From the NCBI GenBank assembly GCA_003151295.1, contig PLXD01000073.1:6000-15136 (forward strand): 9,137 bases of DNA, in the 5' to 3' direction. Shown here in pieces: positions 5,652 to 9,137 of this stretch (within the stretch, counting starts at the first letter, position 1; each line of letters opens with the position of its first letter). The notes beneath the pieces are model-generated. The model made no database searches and had not been told where the DNA came from. It saw only the letters and a list, made by a program, of their open reading frames with translations. The DNA comes from Chitinophagaceae bacterium (lineage in GTDB: Bacteria; Bacteroidota; Bacteroidia; Chitinophagales; Chitinophagaceae). Position numbers and translations under genes: made by a program.

Positions 5652-8600
5652 ATGAGCGCTTTAGAAAATCTAACAGATAAATTCAAGCACTTCGGGCCTA
5701 CTACCTGGAGCATAAAGAATAAAACAGCCATTTACTTACTCATGCTTATCGTGAGCGGAATTGGTGTCTTTCAATTTGTCACCCTCCCTAAGGAGCAGTT
5801 CCCGGACATCGTGATACCTACCATCTATGTATCTACGATCTATACGGGCAACTCGCCGAAGGATATGGAGAATCTCGTCACGCGTCCTATTGAGAAGCAG
5901 ATCAAAAGTATCACGGGCGCCAAGATCAAAAAATTTACCAGCACTTCCCAGCAGGACTACTCGGCAATCGTGGTGGAGTTCGAGACGGATGTGCAAACGG
6001 ATGTGGCCCTGCAGAAAGTAAAAGACGCCGTCGATAAGGCCAAACAGGACCTCCCAACCGACCTCACCCAGGAACCGACCGCCCTGGAAGTGAGTTTCTC
6101 CGACCAACCGATCATGTATGTCAATATCAGCGGAGACTATGATCAGCAAAGGCTTAAGAAGTTTGCCGACGATATGAAGGACCGGCTGGAAGAGCTCCCT
6201 GAGCTGAACCGTGTCGATATCGTAGGAGCGCCGGAGCGGGAATTCCAGATCAATGTAGACAACTATCGCATGCGTAAATCGAATATCAGCTTTGACGATT
6301 TCGATAACGCTGTAAAAGGGGAGAACCTGGATATTTCGGGAGGCCTACTCGATGTGGGAAATATGAAGCGCAACCTCCAGTTGAAAGGGCAGTTCCATAC
6401 GGCTTCGGATATCGCCCAGATCATTGTCCGTAGCCCGAGTAACGGCGGCGCCGTCTACCTGAAAGATATTGCCACCATCAGAGATACGATCAAGGACCGG
6501 GAAAGTTATGCCCGCTTGGATGGCAAGAATGTAGTCACCCTGAATATCATCAAACGTTCGGGAGAAAACCTGATCCAGACTTCCGACGATGTGAAAAAGA
6601 CCGTGGAGGAGATGCGCGGATCCTATCCCAAAGACCTTACTATCGCAGTGACCGGCGATCAAAGTACCAAGACCCGTAGCTCCTTTAATGACCTTGTCAA
6701 TTCCATCATTATCGGTTTTATACTGGTGCTCATTATCCTCATGTTCTTCATGGGTGTCGTCAACGCTTTCTTCGTGGCCTTGTCGGTCCCTTTGAGCATG
6801 TTCGTGGCCTTTGTCTTCCTGCCCGCGGCCGACATTATCATCGGCTCGCATGTCACCCTCAATTTTATCGTACTATTCGCCTTGTTGTTCGGGTTGGGTA
6901 TTATCGTAGACGATGCCATCGTGGTCATCGAAAATACGCACCGCATTTTCACCCAGGGCAAGGGTAAGATAGATACGCAGCGATCAGCCATGATGGCAGC
7001 CGGCGAGGTGTTCATTCCCGTATTCGCGGGTACCCTGACCACACTCGCGCCTTTCTTCCCCTTGTTGTTCTGGCCGGGCATCATCGGTAAATTCATGGTA
7101 TACCTGCCGGCTATGCTGATCTTCACGCTCGCAGCCTCCCTGATCGTCGCATTTATCATGAACCCCGTTTTTGCGGTTGACTTCATGAACCACCCCGAAG
7201 AAGAGGGGAAAACTTCGAAATTCAGTATTTTCAAAACACCCGGATTCTGGATAGCGTTGATCCTGGGGATTTTGCTGGACTTCGCCAAGATTACCTTCCT
7301 GGGGAATCTCCTGTTATGCCTCGTCATCTTGGTCCTGCTTAATAAGTTTGTATTCGACAGGCTGATCCATGGTTTCCAGAACAGGGTATTACCCTGGATC
7401 ATGGGGCATTATGAGAGCTTGTTGCGTTGGGCCCTTAAGGGATGGCGTCCGGCGTGGCTGCTGTTCAGCACTTTCCTACTGCTTGTTTTTTCACTGGTAT
7501 TCTTCGTCTTCCGCAAAGTACAGGTAGTCTTCTTCCCCAAAGGAGATCCCAACCAGGTCTATGTATACCTGAAGCTGCCGGTGGGCACTAACGTTGATTA
7601 TACCGATTCGGTCACCCGGGTTTTGGAGAACCGGGTATACAGGGTGCTGGATATGCAGGACGGGAAAAAGAACCCCGTCGTGGAGAGTGTGATCAGTAAT
7701 GTGGCGATCGGCGCCAGCGATCCGACCAGCGGCGACCAGAGCACGCATCCGGAACTCGGCCGTATACAGGTATCTTTTGTAGAATTTGCCAAGCGTAACG
7801 GGGTCGTCACCTCCCGCTACCTGGATTCCATCCGGGCCGTTATGAAGGGCATACCCGGTGCGGAAATTTCCGTCGACCAGGAACAGAATGGACCTCCTAC
7901 CGATCCGCCCGTAAATATCGAAGTGGCGAGTGAGGACTTCGATAACCTGATCAAAACCGCCGTCTCCCTGAAAAACTACCTGGACTCCCTCCAGACCCCA
8001 GGTGTGGAAGAGTTGAAGATGGATATCGACCTGACCAATCCGGAGATCACGCTGACGGTTGACCGCCAAAGGGCCATGACCGAGGGTGTCAGTTCGTCCC
8101 AGATCGGCCAGACGCTGAGGACGGCCGTATTCGGAAAAGAATCCTCTAAAATTAAGGAGGGGAAGGACGAGTACAAAATATATATCAGGAATATGGAATC
8201 CCAGCGAAAGAACCTGATCGACCTGTTGAATATGAATGTCACTTTCCGCGATATAGCAGGCGGCGGGGCCATCAAAAATGTGCCGATTAGCTCCCTGGTA
8301 AAAGTGGATTATACCAGTACCCTGGGCAGTGTGAAGAGAAAGAACCAGAAAAGAGTGATTACCCTGAAATCAAATGTATTAAACGGCTTTACGCCTACAG
8401 CCGTCAACCAGCAGTTGGCTAAGTCGATCGCAGACTTCAAATCAACGGCGGACGGTGTCACCATCAAACAGACCGGTGAAGGGGAACAACAGGCCGAAAC
8501 AGGCGCCTTCCTGGGAAAAGCGCTCGTCATCGCATTAATGGCAATCCTACTGATCCTGGTATTACAATTCAATTCAGTGAGCAAGTCGGTGATTATCCTT

Positions 8601-9137
8601 AATGAGATCTTATTTAGTGTCATAGGCGTGATCCTTGGATTTGCCATCACGAAGATGGAAGTATCCGTGATCATGACGGGTCTCGGTATCGTGGGCCTGG
8701 CCGGCATCGTCGTAAAGAATGGGATCCTCGTGATCGAATTCACCGACGAGTTGCGGGCAAGGGGAATGAAGACCCGGGAAGCCGTGATAGAAGCGGGCAA
8801 GACCCGCATCATCCCGGTATTGCTGACGGCGATGGCCGCCATCCTGGCGCTGATCCCCCTGGCGGTAGGATTCAATATTAATTTCGTTACCCTGTTCTCA
8901 GATTTGAACCCACATATTTACTTCGGGGGGGATAATGCCGTATTCTGGAAGCCCTTGTCCTGGACCATTATATATGGGCTGGCCTTTGCTTTCTTCATGA
9001 CCCTGTTCATGGTGCCGAGCATGTACCTAATTGCCGAACGTCTGCGGAGGCCGATGCGTCGTCATTTTGGGGGTAAATGGGTCTCTTTCCTGGGAATCCC
9101 GCCTTTTACCATCCTGTTTATACTCCTCGTATTCTGG
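5652..9137 (+). CDS. RND-family efflux permease (AcrB-like), 3' end cut by window
   Basis: The frame is open from ATG 5652 to the last base, 1162 codons without a stop; the end lies outside. It is the proton-driven inner membrane pump. A cytosolic helix and TM1 (about 25-43) lead into the first porter domain, which starts LPKEQFPDIVIPTIYV. TM2-TM6 start at F345. TM4 carries the proton-relay pair D420-D421 in VDDAIVVIEN. TM7 is at about 602-620, a second porter domain follows, TM8 starts near 953, TM10 carries K1022 (GIVVKNGILVIEF, the AcrB K940 position), and TM12 is at about 1104-1127. Departures from classical AcrB (about 1050 residues): two extra hydrophobic stretches between TM6 and TM7 (533-548, 551-566), a long TM11-TM12 loop containing YFGGDNAVFW, and a basic tail leading into another hydrophobic stretch at the window edge. 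Residues D420, D421 and K1022 argue for an active pump. Substrate unknown. Confidence 0.95.
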   Translation, partial: MSALENLTDKFKHFGPTTWSIKNKTAIYLLMLIVSGIGVFQFVTLPKEQFPDIVIPTIYVSTIYTGNSPKDMENLVTRPIEKQIKSITGAKIKKFTSTSQQDYSAIVVEFETDVQTDVALQKVKDAVDKAKQDLPTDLTQEPTALEVSFSDQPIMYVNISGDYDQQRLKKFADDMKDRLEELPELNRVDIVGAPEREFQINVDNYRMRKSNISFDDFDNAVKGENLDISGGLLDVGNMKRNLQLKGQFHTASDIAQIIVRSPSNGGAVYLKDIATIRDTIKDRESYARLDGKNVVTLNIIKRSGENLIQTSDDVKKTVEEMRGSYPKDLTIAVTGDQSTKTRSSFNDLVNSIIIGFILVLIILMFFMGVVNAFFVALSVPLSMFVAFVFLPAADIIIGSHVTLNFIVLFALLFGLGIIVDDAIVVIENTHRIFTQGKGKIDTQRSAMMAAGEVFIPVFAGTLTTLAPFFPLLFWPGIIGKFMVYLPAMLIFTLAASLIVAFIMNPVFAVDFMNHPEEEGKTSKFSIFKTPGFWIALILGILLDFAKITFLGNLLLCLVILVLLNKFVFDRLIHGFQNRVLPWIMGHYESLLRWALKGWRPAWLLFSTFLLLVFSLVFFVFRKVQVVFFPKGDPNQVYVYLKLPVGTNVDYTDSVTRVLENRVYRVLDMQDGKKNPVVESVISNVAIGASDPTSGDQSTHPELGRIQVSFVEFAKRNGVVTSRYLDSIRAVMKGIPGAEISVDQEQNGPPTDPPVNIEVASEDFDNLIKTAVSLKNYLDSLQTPGVEELKMDIDLTNPEITLTVDRQRAMTEGVSSSQIGQTLRTAVFGKESSKIKEGKDEYKIYIRNMESQRKNLIDLLNMNVTFRDIAGGGAIKNVPISSLVKVDYTSTLGSVKRKNQKRVITLKSNVLNGFTPTAVNQQLAKSIADFKSTADGVTIKQTGEGEQQAETGAFLGKALVIALMAILLILVLQFNSVSKSVIILNEILFSVIGVILGFAITKMEVSVIMTGLGIVGLAGIVVKNGILVIEFTDELRARGMKTREAVIEAGKTRIIPVLLTAMAAILALIPLAVGFNINFVTLFSDLNPHIYFGGDNAVFWKPLSWTIIYGLAFAFFMTLFMVPSMYLIAERLRRPMRRHFGGKWVSFLGIPPFTILFILLVFW

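Noticed and set aside
4958..5731. Long minus-strand open frame (257 codons) opposite the adaptor gene
   Set aside because: It is antisense to a clear RND adaptor, resembles no known family, and arises from the codon bias of the real gene.
7242..7352. Frameshift or assembly error as the cause of the unusual RND middle region
   Set aside because: The frame stays open on both sides, the segment is coherent hydrophobic protein, and the downstream TM7 and porter motifs remain in the same frame.
6345..8875. Several minus-strand open frames of 168-247 codons opposite the RND gene
   Set aside because: They lie fully within the RND coding region, overlap one another in different frames and have low-complexity or implausible composition. 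The plus-strand frame is unbroken and carries the RND motifs.

Overview
The window looks like an ordinary chromosomal stretch from a member of the Bacteroidota, plausibly the Chitinophagaceae/Chitinophagales. This rests on three things. Promoter-like boxes match the Bacteroidota -7 consensus TAnnTTTG, in one case with a TTTG box 19 bp upstream. Most genes lack a Shine-Dalgarno sequence and have A-rich leaders instead. The gene families present (SerC next to DUF1015, a lipoprotein-type RND adaptor, a long RND permease) are typical of that phylum. The genus assignment is inference. No rRNA, tRNA, CRISPR array, insertion sequence or phage gene was seen.

Left part, minus strand (1-2185). Reading right to left there is a small DUF502 membrane protein, then serC (phosphoserine aminotransferase, serine biosynthesis; the PLP lysine is visible), then the N-terminal 122 codons of a DUF1015 protein that leaves the window at base 1. 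serC and DUF1015 are 45 bp apart and look like one transcription unit. Just upstream of serC is a tandem 18-bp duplication, each copy carrying a -7-like box.

Middle (2186-2437). This is a divergent intergenic region. It holds a good Bacteroidota-type promoter for the rightward operon, a 9-10-9 bp inverted repeat lying across that promoter (the best operator candidate), and a strong Shine-Dalgarno sequence before tetR.

Right part, plus strand (2438-9137). A four-gene tripartite efflux operon: a TetR/AcrR-family repressor, a TolC-family outer membrane channel, a lipoprotein periplasmic adaptor, and an RND inner membrane permease that is open to the right edge (1162 codons). Genes are tightly packed: a 17-nt overlap, then gaps of 38 and 16 nt. 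The simplest model is that the TetR protein binds the inverted repeat, represses its own operon, and is released by a toxic ligand. The pump, adaptor and channel would then form a trans-envelope complex that exports the compound. Substrates cannot be read from the sequence.

I saw no evidence of a novel biological system. The points most worth a second look are the operator-like palindrome, the extra hydrophobic segments in the RND permease, the duplicated promoter box before serC, and the contrast in translation signals within the efflux operon.
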